Assembly (NCBI GenBank): GCA_910587405.1
Contig: CAJUKS010000011.1
Span: 1 to 58,838, forward strand
Direction of reading: 5' to 3'
DNA length: 58,838 bases
Source: an uncultured Alphaproteobacteria bacterium
Lineage (GTDB): Bacteria; Pseudomonadota; Alphaproteobacteria; RF32; CAG-239
In this document: positions 42,327 through 50,810 of the stretch, piece after piece
Numbering within the stretch: position 1 is the stretch's first letter
Layout: the number at the start of each line of letters is the position of its first letter
The notes under the pieces: generated by a model
Database searches by the model: none
The model's input: only the letters and a program-made list of their open reading frames with translations
What the model was told of the DNA's origin: nothing
Position numbers and translations under genes: made by a program

Positions 42327-43596
42327 AGCCGATTTTGGCCCGATGCCGCCGGAAAAAGCCGTCAAATGGTTTAAGTCCAAAGGCTACGCCCTTGGTTTTG
42401 ACTGGCGCGACATCTGGCAGGAAGAACATGCCGTTGCCTTCACGGTTGCCAAAGCCGCCAGCATTGACCTATTGCAGGACATTCGCAACGAAGTGGAAAA
42501 AGCCCTTGTTTCCGGCGAAACTTTCGAGAGTTTTAAGCAAAACCTCAAACCCAAACTGGTAGAACGCGGCTGGTGGGGGCGCGCCAATATGCAGGATCCG
42601 CTCACCGGCGAGGTGAAGGAAGTCCAGCTCGGCAGCACCCGCCGTTTAAAGACAATATATCGCACGAATATCGACATGGCATACGCTGCCGGTCGCTGGG
42701 AAGAAATCGAAGCCACCCGCAAAACCCACCCTTATTTGCGTTACCGTTGTTCTATGCTGGAAACTTCGCGCGAATCTCACAAATCATGGGACGGCATTGT
42801 CCTGCCGGTTGACGACCCATGGTGGGATTCGCATTATCCGCCTTGTGCCTGGAACTGCAAATGCTGGGTTGAACAGGTGCTGAAAAGCGATGTTGACAAG
42901 GGTCGGGTCAAAGTCAGCCCGCGGCCAAAAACAAACTATGTCGCTTATAAAAACAAGCGCACCGGCCAGACAATAGCCGTGCCGGAGGGAATATCCCCCG
43001 GTTTTGACTATAACGTCGGCAAAGCCCGTGCCCGGGCTTTTACCCCGCCGCCTCTGGGTGGTTTGCCTGAAACCGTACAGGTATCGTCCCAGCTTCCGCC
43101 TTTACCTAAGCCGTCTCCGCTACCCAAAAACGCCATATTGCCAACTGATTTGCAAGATGAAGACTATATCAACGCTTTTCTTAAGATTTTTAACGGCAAA
43201 ATCGGCAAAACCGTTTATTTCGAGGACAAAATCGGCGATATAATGCCGATTAATGAAGATTTGTTTTTAGACCGCCGAAACCATACATGGAAGGCAAACA
43301 AACAAGGGCGCGGCCAATATATGCCGCTTTTGGCTATGGGGTTGCAAGACCCTGACGAAATCTGGCTGCAATGGGTGCAAAACAAGTCGGGAAAATGGAA
43401 CTTAAAAAAACGCTATATTAAAATATGGCAGGAAAAACGCGGCTCGCACTGTTTTACCGTGTTTGACTGGATGGGAGACGGTTGGCGCGGAACCACCACC
43501 TTTCCCGCTAAGGACGATTTGGACACTACCGCCAGAGACAAATACATTGAACAATTCAGAGCCGGCCTGCTTTTATACCAAAAAGGCTCGGAATAA
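42319..43596 (+). CDS. MuF-type head protein with C-terminal PBECR2-like nuclease domain
   Basis: 425 residues. Residues ~90-200 are the phage MuF (gpF/SPP1 gp7) minor head domain with TIYRTNIDMAYAAGRWEEIE and WWDSHYPPCAWNCKCWVEQV. A Pro-rich linker (~240-270) leads to a C-terminal domain (~275-425) with FEDKIGDIMPINEDLFLDRR, LAMGLQDPDEIWLQW and KRGSHCFTVFDW, resembling the PBECR2 group of BECR-fold RNase toxins. Such tails could be injected or act in the cell. It ends the head/packaging operon; no immunity gene is obvious next to it. The PBECR2 call is by memory of the pattern. Confidence 0.8.
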   Translation: MTKADFGPMPPEKAVKWFKSKGYALGFDWRDIWQEEHAVAFTVAKAASIDLLQDIRNEVEKALVSGETFESFKQNLKPKLVERGWWGRANMQDPLTGEVKEVQLGSTRRLKTIYRTNIDMAYAAGRWEEIEATRKTHPYLRYRCSMLETSRESHKSWDGIVLPVDDPWWDSHYPPCAWNCKCWVEQVLKSDVDKGRVKVSPRPKTNYVAYKNKRTGQTIAVPEGISPGFDYNVGKARARAFTPPPLGGLPETVQVSSQLPPLPKPSPLPKNAILPTDLQDEDYINAFLKIFNGKIGKTVYFEDKIGDIMPINEDLFLDRRNHTWKANKQGRGQYMPLLAMGLQDPDEIWLQWVQNKSGKWNLKKRYIKIWQEKRGSHCFTVFDWMGDGWRGTTTFPAKDDLDTTARDKYIEQFRAGLLLYQKGSE

Positions 43597-43606
43597 ACCG
43601 AGCCTT
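43583..43606 (+). terminator. Hairpin at the end of the F gene
   Basis: Stem AAGGCTCGG (43583-43591) with CCGAGCCTT (43598-43606), loop AATAAA containing the stop codon; followed by AATATATTTT, a weak T-tract. Likely ends the lysis-packaging transcript. Confidence 0.7.
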
Positions 43607-44032
43607 AATATATTTTAGCGGGAAATATATCCGGAACCGCCTCTTGATTCCCCCGTGGAGCGAACTGCATTCCGTTTGATTATGCTTATTATTATACGCG
43701 AATTATTAAAAAATTTCAAGCCTTTTATATTTTTTTCGTAAAAAATGCCGCCTGAAAGCAAAAGAACTACATATTGCCCCATTATCCCTAAAAATAAGAA
43801 TCACCCTGTTAGTGGGGTGTTAGTCGGGCAACAAACGGCATAATAGGCAACAACGAAACCCGTTTTTAATTTCAGCTTGACTTTAAATCGGAAGTGTTTT
43901 AGCAGATAAAGCAGCAAAAATAAAAAAATTATACTGACAAATCAGTATTTTATACGAAGACTTCCCATTATTTAAGCACTAAATTTCAATTATCTTGGCT
44001 TCATAGGCAACAAACCTGTGGAGTTAAAGACA
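43607..44032 (+). other. 426-bp non-coding region before the head operon
   Basis: No credible gene. Holds a small hairpin CACCC-GGGGTG near 43812-43829, a partial, inverted match to the late motif (GGAAGTGTT near 43890), the late-motif copy at 43948-43970 and the start region of the protease gene. A 32-codon reading at 43745 has no ribosome site. Mu also has extra promoters and regulatory DNA here. Confidence 0.5.
43948..43970 (+). promoter_or_regulatory. Late promoter motif upstream of the head (I) operon
   Basis: TATACGAAGACTTCCCATTA with TTT before it, one mismatch to the copy at 37607-37629. It is about 60-80 bp before the protease gene, the position of Mu P-I. Likely the same activator acts at both. 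Confidence 0.65.
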
Positions 44033-45142
44033 TTGAAAAACAAATTTTTTAACATTTTCAAACCCGGCAAGCATATTGACGCCGCCGGTCAGGAAGTCAG
44101 CTTCAGCGAAGATGACCTGAAAGATATCGCCACAAGCTACAATTCCGAAGTTCACGAAGCCCCTATCTGCTGCGGACACCCAAAGCATGACAAACCGGCT
44201 TTCGGCTGGATTAAGCAGCTGTGCTATGACGCCGGCAGCAAAATGCTGCGTGCCATGCCGGCACAAGTTAACCCCGAATTTGCCGAAATGGTAAATTCCG
44301 GTGCTTTTAAGAAAATCTCCCCCGCCTTTTATTCTCCCAATTCTCCGACAAACCCCAATCCGGGACATTTTACGCTGCGTCATATCGCCTTTTTGGGTGC
44401 GCAACCGCCGGCCGTTAAAGGACTGGGCAGCGTCAGCTTTGCCGAAAGCGACAATGCCGACGTTTCCTTTGAGCTTGATTTTGCCGAAACCGAGCTGGCC
44501 TACAACGACAAAGGCATCGCCCGCTTGTTCCGCAATCTCAAAAACTTTCTGATTGGCAAATACAGCCAAGAAGAGGCCGATAATATCATCCCCGAATATG
44601 CGATTGAGGAAATTTCTTCCGGAGCGGAACGCAGCCTGAACAAAGCTGCCGAAGCCCAAACCGAATTCAGCGAGCCTGAAACCGAGCAGAAAACCCCGGC
44701 GGAACCGGAAGAAAATGCAAAAAATCAGCTGGCTGACGCCGTTCAGGCCGCCGAGGCCGAAAATGCCAGACTCAAGGCCGAACTGTTGAAAGCCAACGCC
44801 GACAAACAGGCCGCCGAAAACCGGGCGTTTTGCGAAAATCAGGTCAAAGCCGGCCGCCTGTTGCCGGCCATGCAGGACAGTGTCCTGGCTTTCATGGACG
44901 ACTTGAGTGAGCTTGAACTTGAGTTTGCAGAAGAAAATTCAACCCTGACCGCATTTAAGGCGCTCATCAGCCAGCTGCCGCCGTCTGTCAACTTTTCCGA
45001 GGTAACTCCGCCGGAAGACGGTGATGCAGCCCCGCAGACCGCCGCGGACATTGCTGCCAAAGCGGCCGAATATCAGGCCAAACAGGCCGAGAGCGGCAAA
45101 GAGATCCACTTTAGCGAAGCCGTTCGCGCCGTTTGCAAATAG
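44033..45142 (+). CDS. Prohead protease/scaffold (Mu gpI)
   Basis: 369 residues from a TTG at 44033 (GGAG 9 bases before); a GTG at 44018 is possible. Mu I-type: the N-terminal half is a protease (EAPICCGHPKHDKPAFGWIK and MVNSGAFKKISPAFY, then HFTLRHIAFLGAQPPAVKGL), the C-terminal half an Ala/Glu-rich coiled scaffold. It processes itself and the scaffold in capsid maturation. First gene after the late motif. Confidence 0.9.
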   Translation: MKNKFFNIFKPGKHIDAAGQEVSFSEDDLKDIATSYNSEVHEAPICCGHPKHDKPAFGWIKQLCYDAGSKMLRAMPAQVNPEFAEMVNSGAFKKISPAFYSPNSPTNPNPGHFTLRHIAFLGAQPPAVKGLGSVSFAESDNADVSFELDFAETELAYNDKGIARLFRNLKNFLIGKYSQEEADNIIPEYAIEEISSGAERSLNKAAEAQTEFSEPETEQKTPAEPEENAKNQLADAVQAAEAENARLKAELLKANADKQAAENRAFCENQVKAGRLLPAMQDSVLAFMDDLSELELEFAEENSTLTAFKALISQLPPSVNFSEVTPPEDGDAAPQTAADIAAKAAEYQAKQAESGKEIHFSEAVRAVCK

Positions 45143-45154
45143 GAGAAAACGACG

Positions 45155-45424
45155 ATGAGAGGCAGAAAACCCAATCAGAATAAATCCTTCCCGGCAACCG
45201 TAACTGACGGAAACCGGACTGAAATCCGCGCCCGGCGGGAAGAATACTGCGACCGCATTGCCGACACGGCAGACGTCATTCACGCCATGATTGACCAACT
45301 GCGGCAGGAAGGCGGAAACGAAGCCCTGCTGCAACGCGCCGAGTTTTATTTTCAGTGCGCATTCCTGGCGGCCGGCTGGTCGCTGGATTTAGTCGACGGC
45401 GATGTCATCGACTTTGTTATGTAA
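45155..45424 (+). CDS. Small head-region protein of unknown function
   Basis: 89 residues. Starts MRGRKPNQNKSFPATVTDGN, ends DGDVIDFVM; helical, charged. No motif recognised. Lies between protease and decoration genes; GGAGAAAACG before the ATG. Possibly an assembly factor. Confidence 0.6.
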   Translation: MRGRKPNQNKSFPATVTDGNRTEIRARREEYCDRIADTADVIHAMIDQLRQEGGNEALLQRAEFYFQCAFLAAGWSLDLVDGDVIDFVM

Positions 45425-45452
45425 CCCCCAACACATGAAAGGCAACAAACTT

Positions 45453-45812
45453 ATGAAAAACCTGCCCTATACCGCCGAAACGGACATTGAAGGCTACCGC
45501 CTGGTCACTTTCGGCACCAACGACGGCGAAGTCAAGCCGACCACCGCCAAAACAGACCCGGTTATCGGCGTCACCAACTACATCGGCGCCCCGAAAGGCA
45601 CCACCGTTGACGTCAATGTTGACAATGTCGGCAAGGTCAAGCTTTCCGGTACGGTTGCGGCCGGTGACGACTTAACTGCCGCCGCCGACGGCCAGGCCGC
45701 CAAAGCTACCGCTCCGACCTTTGGTGAATCTTCCGCAGCCGGTGACCGGGTGTTCGGAATGGCGCTTCAGGACGGCGTCGCCGGTGACGTTATTGAATTT
45801 TTGAAAAAATAA
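45453..45812 (+). CDS. DUF2190-type capsid decoration protein
   Basis: 119 residues, beta-rich, with DPVIGVTNYIGAPKGTTVDV, then VGKVKLSGTVAAGDDLTA and GDRVFGMALQDGVAGD: a DUF2190/capsid stabiliser pattern. The ATG at 45453 has AAAGG about 10 bases upstream; a nearby upstream ATG at 45435 has none. Just before the major capsid gene, as usual. Confidence 0.85.
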   Translation: MKNLPYTAETDIEGYRLVTFGTNDGEVKPTTAKTDPVIGVTNYIGAPKGTTVDVNVDNVGKVKLSGTVAAGDDLTAAADGQAAKATAPTFGESSAAGDRVFGMALQDGVAGDVIEFLKK

Positions 45813-45824
45813 GGAGTTTTTTAC

Positions 45825-46757
45825 ATGCCCACACAAGTATTTGAACCCGATGAACAACTGACCGCCATTGCGATTGGTTATAAGAACGACAAAGAAAACT
45901 ATATTGCTGACAAAATTCTGCCCTACATCCCGGTTGAATCAGCACAGTTTTCTTATAACGAATATCCTCTTGAAGAGGGCTTCAGCGTCCCCGATACCAA
46001 AGTCGGCCGCGTTTCCGCACCAAAAACCGTAGATTTCAGCGCCATTAAACGCACGGCCGAAGTTGAAGACCATGCGCTTGATGTTCTGGTGCCGAACTGG
46101 GACAAAACCCGCGCCCCCAAGAACTATGATCCCGAAGGCCGCGGCGTTGAAAACGCAACCAATCTGTGCATGCTGGCGCGCGAACTGCGCGTAGCCAAGC
46201 TGGTCAAAGACCCGAATAACTATGCCAACAAACAGACTTTGTCCGGCACTTCGCAGTTTGACAATGCTTCTTGTGACCCCTTGGGTATTTTTGTTCCGGC
46301 AATCGAAAAAATGCTGGTTTCTCCCAATGCGCTGGTCATGAGCATGAATGTCTGGACCAAACTGCGCCTGAACCCGAATTTGCTCAAAGCCGTTCACGGC
46401 AACGCCGGTGACAAAGGCGCCGTTTCCCGCCAGCAACTGGCCGAACTTCTGGAAATCCCCGAAATCATTATCGGCAACAGCCGTTACAACGTTGCCAAAC
46501 AGGGACAAACCGCCAGTATTGAACCCTGCTGGCAGGACTATTGCGGCCTTTTGTATATCAATTCCAATGCCGACAACAATCAGGGAATGACCTTCGGCAT
46601 GACTGCCCGTCTGGGCGACAAAGTGGCCGGCCGCATTTTCGACCCGAATATGGGCATGCGCGGTGGTTATAAAGTCCGTTCCGGTGAATCAATCAAAGAA
46701 CTGATTGTCGCCAAACAGTGCGGTTTCCTGTTTGAAACGCCGGTTTCTGCCGCTTAA
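45825..46757 (+). CDS. Major capsid protein
   Basis: 310 residues. Starts MPTQVFEPDEQLTAIAIGYK; RVSAPKTVDFSAIKRTAEVE and PNWDKTRAPKNYDPEGRGVE agree with the HK97-fold capsid proteins of transposable phages, and QDYCGLLYINSNADNNQ is typical near the end. AAGGAG upstream. Flanked by decoration and head-completion genes. Confidence 0.88.
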   Translation: MPTQVFEPDEQLTAIAIGYKNDKENYIADKILPYIPVESAQFSYNEYPLEEGFSVPDTKVGRVSAPKTVDFSAIKRTAEVEDHALDVLVPNWDKTRAPKNYDPEGRGVENATNLCMLARELRVAKLVKDPNNYANKQTLSGTSQFDNASCDPLGIFVPAIEKMLVSPNALVMSMNVWTKLRLNPNLLKAVHGNAGDKGAVSRQQLAELLEIPEIIIGNSRYNVAKQGQTASIEPCWQDYCGLLYINSNADNNQGMTFGMTARLGDKVAGRIFDPNMGMRGGYKVRSGESIKELIVAKQCGFLFETPVSAA

Positions 46758-46769
46758 GGAGCTGCCGCC

Positions 46770-47171
46770 ATGAAAAAGTTGAAAATCCTTCAGGACTGGC
46801 CGCTGCTTCATAACGGCAAAGCGCTTAAACGGGGAGATGTGGCCGAGTTTGACGACAAATACGCCGACTGGCTGCTGGCTCACGGCCGCGCCGAAGCGGA
46901 CAAAAGTCTAAAAACGGGCGGAAATAATTCCGCCCAGGCTTCCGCCGGTCCAGAAACAAGCGAACAGGAAAACCAGGCAGAACGCCAGGCCAAAATTCAG
47001 GCAGCCGTTGCCGAAATGCTGACGGCCGACCCGGCGGCTACGCCCAAATGCCCGGACATTGCCGCTAAAACCGGTCTGCTGAATATCCGCAAGGAAGAAC
47101 GCGACGCCGCGGTTGCTGCCTTCAAACAGGCCGCAGCCGGCAATGAAACTGAAGAAAGCCAGGGAGAATAA
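46770..47171 (+). CDS. Head-region protein, function unknown
   Basis: 133 residues. Begins MKKLKILQDWPLLHNGKALK, then a Gln/Glu/Ala-rich region. The linker at residues ~46-55 (KSLKTGGNNSA) is encoded by a GTCTAAAAAC copy followed at once by a perfect GGGCGGAA-ATAA-TTCCGCCC hairpin. Possibly a head-tail joining factor; no known motif. Confidence 0.6.
   Translation: MKKLKILQDWPLLHNGKALKRGDVAEFDDKYADWLLAHGRAEADKSLKTGGNNSAQASAGPETSEQENQAERQAKIQAAVAEMLTADPAATPKCPDIAAKTGLLNIRKEERDAAVAAFKQAAAGNETEESQGE
46906..46935 (+). repeat. GTCTAAAAAC copy with an abutting perfect hairpin
   Basis: Motif 46906-46915 then an 8-bp stem 46916-46923 with 46928-46935 and loop ATAA. It lies inside a coding region and has no T-tract. 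The copy at 37298 has the same design (motif, one base, 8-bp stem, ATAA). Confidence 0.75.
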
Positions 47172-47175
47172 CGCC

Positions 47176-47571
47176 ATGGGGCAGCTGTACGCCGACAAAG
47201 AGCAAATGCTGAAGCGTTACCGGGCGGAAGATATTGCCGACCTGACGCAGGATGACGAAACCCGGCTGAATGCCGTGCTGGCTTCCACTTCGGCATTGAT
47301 TGACGGCTACGTTGCCCCGCGTTACCGCCTGCCGCTGCAAAACAAACACGACATCTTGACCGACGCCGCCTGCGACATTGCCTATTACAAGCTTTATTAC
47401 GTTGACGTGCCGGAAGGCGTCCGCCAACGGTATGAAGACGCGATTTCCCTGTTGAAAGACATTCAAAGCGGCAAAGCCCGCCTTTCCGAACCGACCGGTA
47501 CGGAAAGCAGCCCGCGCCGCAAGGTCTTTATTAAATCGCAGCCGCGCCGGTTTACCAATGACATGTGGTGA
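47176..47571 (+). CDS. DUF1320 head-tail protein (Mu gp36)
   Basis: 131 residues from the ATG at 47176. DUF1320 pattern: QLYADKEQMLKRYRAEDIAD, then VLASTSALIDGYVAPRYRLP and ILTDAACDIAYYKLY. Probably a head completion (connector) protein. Begins 4 bp after the previous stop. Confidence 0.88.
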   Translation: MGQLYADKEQMLKRYRAEDIADLTQDDETRLNAVLASTSALIDGYVAPRYRLPLQNKHDILTDAACDIAYYKLYYVDVPEGVRQRYEDAISLLKDIQSGKARLSEPTGTESSPRRKVFIKSQPRRFTNDMW

Positions 47572-47579
47572 GGTTTGTG

Positions 47580-48044
47580 ATGGGCGTATCAGTCAGAATA
47601 GACCTCAGCGGATTATCAAAGCTTAACAAAGTCGCGGAAAACCTTGACCGGAAACTCAAAGACCGGCGGGCGCTCAATCTGGCTTTGGCGACTACGCTGC
47701 GGGAATGCACGCGCAAACGTTTTGAAACCAAAAAAACCCCGGAAGGCAAAGAGTGGACTTCTCCGCTGGTTAAGAGCGGCGACCTGCGCAACAAACTGCT
47801 GATTGATGCCGACGACCGCATTGCAAAGGTCGGTTCAAATCTGGTCTATGCCGCAATTCACCAGTTCGGCGGCATTATCCGGGCAAAAAAAGGCAAAGTC
47901 CTGCGTTTTACCATTGGCGGCGAAACCTTTTTCCGCCCCAAAGTCACAATTAAAGCCAACCCTTACCTCGGTATATCGGAAAAGGACGAGGAGGCTTTGG
48001 CCGACACTGTCAAAGTTTTTGCGGAGGCATGCTTAGATGATTGA
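47580..48044 (+). CDS. Virion morphogenesis/tail completion protein (Mu gpG-like)
   Basis: 154 residues from the ATG at 47580 (GAGG 7 bases upstream); a GTG at 47565 is less likely. Pattern LATTLRECTRKRFETKKTPE and GSNLVYAAIHQFGGIIRAKK matches phage virion morphogenesis/gpG. In Mu the G gene follows F directly; here it lies after gp36, so the order is changed. Overlaps the next gene by 8 bp. Confidence 0.87.
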   Translation: MGVSVRIDLSGLSKLNKVAENLDRKLKDRRALNLALATTLRECTRKRFETKKTPEGKEWTSPLVKSGDLRNKLLIDADDRIAKVGSNLVYAAIHQFGGIIRAKKGKVLRFTIGGETFFRPKVTIKANPYLGISEKDEEALADTVKVFAEACLDD

Positions 48045-48630
48045 AAAAATCGAAATCGCCGTTTTGGACAGACTTAACCAGGCGTTTGGCAATACCAAGC
48101 CGGCACTTGGCTATAAAATCGAAAAAATCGACAGCTACAAAGCCGAACTGTCCGACTTCGGCACTCTGATTAAAAACCGGCGGACGGCGGCACTGGTCGC
48201 CTGCGGCGGCCTATCACTGGAAGCGGATTATCCCGAAGGCAGCGACTACAGCTTCAGCCTGCTGATTTATCTCTACAGCCGCAACGCCAAGTTAAACGAG
48301 TGTTCAACCCGCTTCGGCGGCCGCGGTTCGGTCGGGCTTTACCGGATGATTACCGACGTTGTCCGGCTCTTAAACCGCAATGACTTAGGCTTTTTAAGCG
48401 AACCGCTGAAGTTAGGCGAAGCCCGGCCGATATTCGACAACAAAGTCAATCATTTTAATGCCGCCTGCTGGGAACTTGAATTTAAAGGCGCGTTTTTCGA
48501 CCGTTTCGGCAGCTGGCCCGGCATGCCTGAGCCCGATTTGCTGAAAACCATTGCCGCCGACTGGATTGTCCGCGGCGCCAAGTCCCAAACTATCGTGAAA
48601 TTTGAGCAAAAGGAAAAAAGCAATGAGTAA
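48037..48630 (+). CDS. DUF1834 tail protein (Mu gp37)
   Basis: 197 residues. DUF1834/gp37 position and pattern: MIEKIEIAVLDRLNQAFGNT and a C-terminal FNAACWELEFKGAFFDRF. Tail-assembly or terminator function inferred from Mu-like order (before DUF2635 and sheath). Overlaps the DUF2635 gene. Confidence 0.82.
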   Translation: MIEKIEIAVLDRLNQAFGNTKPALGYKIEKIDSYKAELSDFGTLIKNRRTAALVACGGLSLEADYPEGSDYSFSLLIYLYSRNAKLNECSTRFGGRGSVGLYRMITDVVRLLNRNDLGFLSEPLKLGEARPIFDNKVNHFNAACWELEFKGAFFDRFGSWPGMPEPDLLKTIAADWIVRGAKSQTIVKFEQKEKSNE

Positions 48631-48817
48631 AATTTTTATAAAACCGCGAAAACCGGAATTTATCGTTTTCAAGCCCAACGGCTGCCGCCTGAAAAGCGAA
48701 GGCGAGTATGTCGACGCCGAACCGTTCTGGCAGCGCCGGCTGAATGACCGGGACGTTGTCGTCGCCCAACCGTCCAAAGCCGCCGCTTCTTCAACTGACA
48801 ACAAAAAAGGAAAATAA
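48623..48817 (+). CDS. DUF2635 protein (Mu gp38)
   Basis: 64 residues from ATG 48623, AAGGA about 9 bases upstream. Starts MSKIFIKPRKPEFIVFKPNG; has PFWQRRLNDRDV. DUF2635 family, always next to the sheath gene. Ends one base before the sheath ATG. Confidence 0.82.
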   Translation: MSKIFIKPRKPEFIVFKPNGCRLKSEGEYVDAEPFWQRRLNDRDVVVAQPSKAAASSTDNKKGK

Positions 48818-48818
48818 C

Positions 48819-50291
48819 ATGAGTATGACTTTTAATGAAATCGCCAGCAACCTCAAGGTTCCGGGCGCCTATGCCGAAATTGACGCTTCGCTTGCCCGTC
48901 GCGGCCTGACCGGCAAGGAAAGCGTCGGTTTGCTGATTGGGCAGAAACTTTCCACCGGTTCCGCCGAATATAACCGCGTTTACCAGATTACCGACATCAA
49001 TCAGGTCATTGAACTGACCGGCTACGGCTCAGAACTTCACCGCATGGCTGTTGCCTGGGATAAGGTAAACAAAAACAATTTGTTTAAAATCATGGCGGTT
49101 GAACAAAGCGAAGGCGTTGCCGCCACCTATACGCTGACCTGCACAGCTACCAAACCGGAAGTCGGAACTTTAAGCCTGATGATTGCCGGCTATCCGGTCA
49201 AAGTTACCATAACCGGCGACGATACGGCCGAAACCCTGCAAACGGCACTGATTGAGGCGATTAATGCCGCTACCATGCTGCCGGTAACGGCCGCCAAAGC
49301 CGCCGAAGAGGATAGCGCCGGAAAAATCACATTGACGGCCAAACACAAAGGCGAAGCCGGCAACAACATTGATATCCGCCTGAATTATTACGACAACGAA
49401 AAAACGCCGGGCGGGGTTACGGTTGAAATTGCCTCTGGTACAAAAGGTTCCGGCAATGTTTCGCTGCTTGATGCTCTGTCGGCTCTGGGTGATGAGTACG
49501 CCACGGACATTGTCACCAGTTACACCGATGAAGCCAACCTTAAAATCATTAACGAGGCCTTAAAAGAACGCTTCGGTGCTATGGTCTGCAACGAAAGCAC
49601 GTTATATGCCGGCTCTAACGGCACTTATGCCGAATTGACGACTTTGTCGGCAAAACTCAATTCTGAACACATTGTTTTGATTGAGAATTACAAAGCCCCG
49701 CAAATGCCGGAAGTTCGTGCCGCTCAGGTTGCCGCAATCTGCGCTTTTGAAGCGCAGCAGGATCCGGCCCGGCAATATCGTTCCCTTGTCCTTACCGGAA
49801 ATCTGCCGGCAAAAACGCCTTTCAAATTCAATGAACGCAATCTGCTTTTAGCCCACGGCGTCGCGACAACACTGACCGATTCGTCCGGCAATGTCACGAT
49901 TGAGCGCATTGTCACCACCTATCAGAAAAACGCCGTCGCCGCTGCTGATGAGGCCTATCTTGACTTAACTACTGTCAAGACCCTGATTTATCTGCGCTAC
50001 AGCTATATTCAGCGTATGGCGCAGAAATATCCGCGGCACAAACTGGCTGATGACAGCTATCCGGTCGAACCGGGACAGGCCATTGCCACGCCGTCCGTTC
50101 TGAAAGCCGAGGCCATTGCTTTGGCCGGCGATTGGCTGAAAGCCGGGCTGATTGAGAACCTGGACGACTTCAAGTCAACCATTGTCAGCGAACGCAACGC
50201 GCTTGATGTCAACCGTGTCGACCAGCTGTTGCAGCCCGACATCATCAACAATCTGATGATTATCGCCTGCAAAATTCAATTCAAACTTTAG
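48819..50291 (+). CDS. Contractile tail sheath (Mu gpL)
   Basis: 490 residues from ATG 48819. N-terminal FNEIASNLKVPGAYAEIDAS, a central variable domain, and the conserved C-terminal core LRYSYIQRMAQKYPRHKLAD with NLMIIACKIQFKL. Polymerises around the tube and contracts on infection. Followed by a 150-bp non-coding gap. Confidence 0.93.
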   Translation: MSMTFNEIASNLKVPGAYAEIDASLARRGLTGKESVGLLIGQKLSTGSAEYNRVYQITDINQVIELTGYGSELHRMAVAWDKVNKNNLFKIMAVEQSEGVAATYTLTCTATKPEVGTLSLMIAGYPVKVTITGDDTAETLQTALIEAINAATMLPVTAAKAAEEDSAGKITLTAKHKGEAGNNIDIRLNYYDNEKTPGGVTVEIASGTKGSGNVSLLDALSALGDEYATDIVTSYTDEANLKIINEALKERFGAMVCNESTLYAGSNGTYAELTTLSAKLNSEHIVLIENYKAPQMPEVRAAQVAAICAFEAQQDPARQYRSLVLTGNLPAKTPFKFNERNLLLAHGVATTLTDSSGNVTIERIVTTYQKNAVAAADEAYLDLTTVKTLIYLRYSYIQRMAQKYPRHKLADDSYPVEPGQAIATPSVLKAEAIALAGDWLKAGLIENLDDFKSTIVSERNALDVNRVDQLLQPDIINNLMIIACKIQFKL

Positions 50292-50441
50292 GAAACAGAC
50301 CCGGAGGGCAAGGTCTAAAACTGCCCCGCTTGTTCCTTTTTTCTTGCCGTACGTCTCTGTACGCCCACGAAAAACGAACGGCGCAGAACAAATTTTATTA
50401 ACTTGTTACGGGGGAATAATCCCCCTGAAATAGGAGGTTCA
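50292..50441 (+). other. Structured non-coding gap between sheath and tube genes
   Basis: Contains a GTCTAAAAC copy (50313), nested inverted repeats TTGTTC (50330-50335) with GAACAA (50386-50391) and GCCGT (50346-50350) with ACGGC (50378-50382), a small CGTAC-GTACG repeat, and a hairpin GGGGGA-ATAA-TCCCCC (50410-50425). It ends with AGGAGG before the tube ATG. Function unknown. Confidence 0.55.
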
Positions 50442-50810
50442 ATGTTCACAACCACTAATCCCGACGTTGTCTTTGGTATTGCCGAGGTTAAGGCCGATGG
50501 CGAAACCATCGCCAAAATATCAGAAGTTGAGTTTCAGCCATCCGGCATCAAATTTGAAGACGAAAGAAACGGTAAGGATTTTGTCCCGTCGGAAGTCGGT
50601 GCTGTATTAAAAGCCAACTCAAAACTTGTCAGAGGCCAGAGTCTGGACGGAATTAATAAAAGGTATGATGTCACCATTATGATTACCGCCAACACCGGCC
50701 AGGTCTGGATGATGCCGCACGCCGTTCTCATGAATCCGGCCTCAATCGGCACAAAGGGATATGACCTTGAATTTCACGCTTCTGAAAGTATGGAGGTCAC
50801 GCATGGCTAA
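50442..50810 (+). CDS. Tail tube protein (Mu gpM)
   Basis: 122 residues from ATG 50442 (AGGAGG 4 bases before, very strong). Tube pattern with PDVVFGIAEVKADGETIAKI and MITANTGQVWMMPHAVLMN, ending DLEFHASESMEVTHG. Forms the inner tube of the contractile tail. Overlaps the chaperone gene by 8 bp. Confidence 0.85.
   Translation: MFTTTNPDVVFGIAEVKADGETIAKISEVEFQPSGIKFEDERNGKDFVPSEVGAVLKANSKLVRGQSLDGINKRYDVTIMITANTGQVWMMPHAVLMNPASIGTKGYDLEFHASESMEVTHG

Noticed and set aside
43745..43843. 32-codon reading in the spacer before gene I
   Set aside because: No ribosome-binding site and a composition unlike the neighbours.
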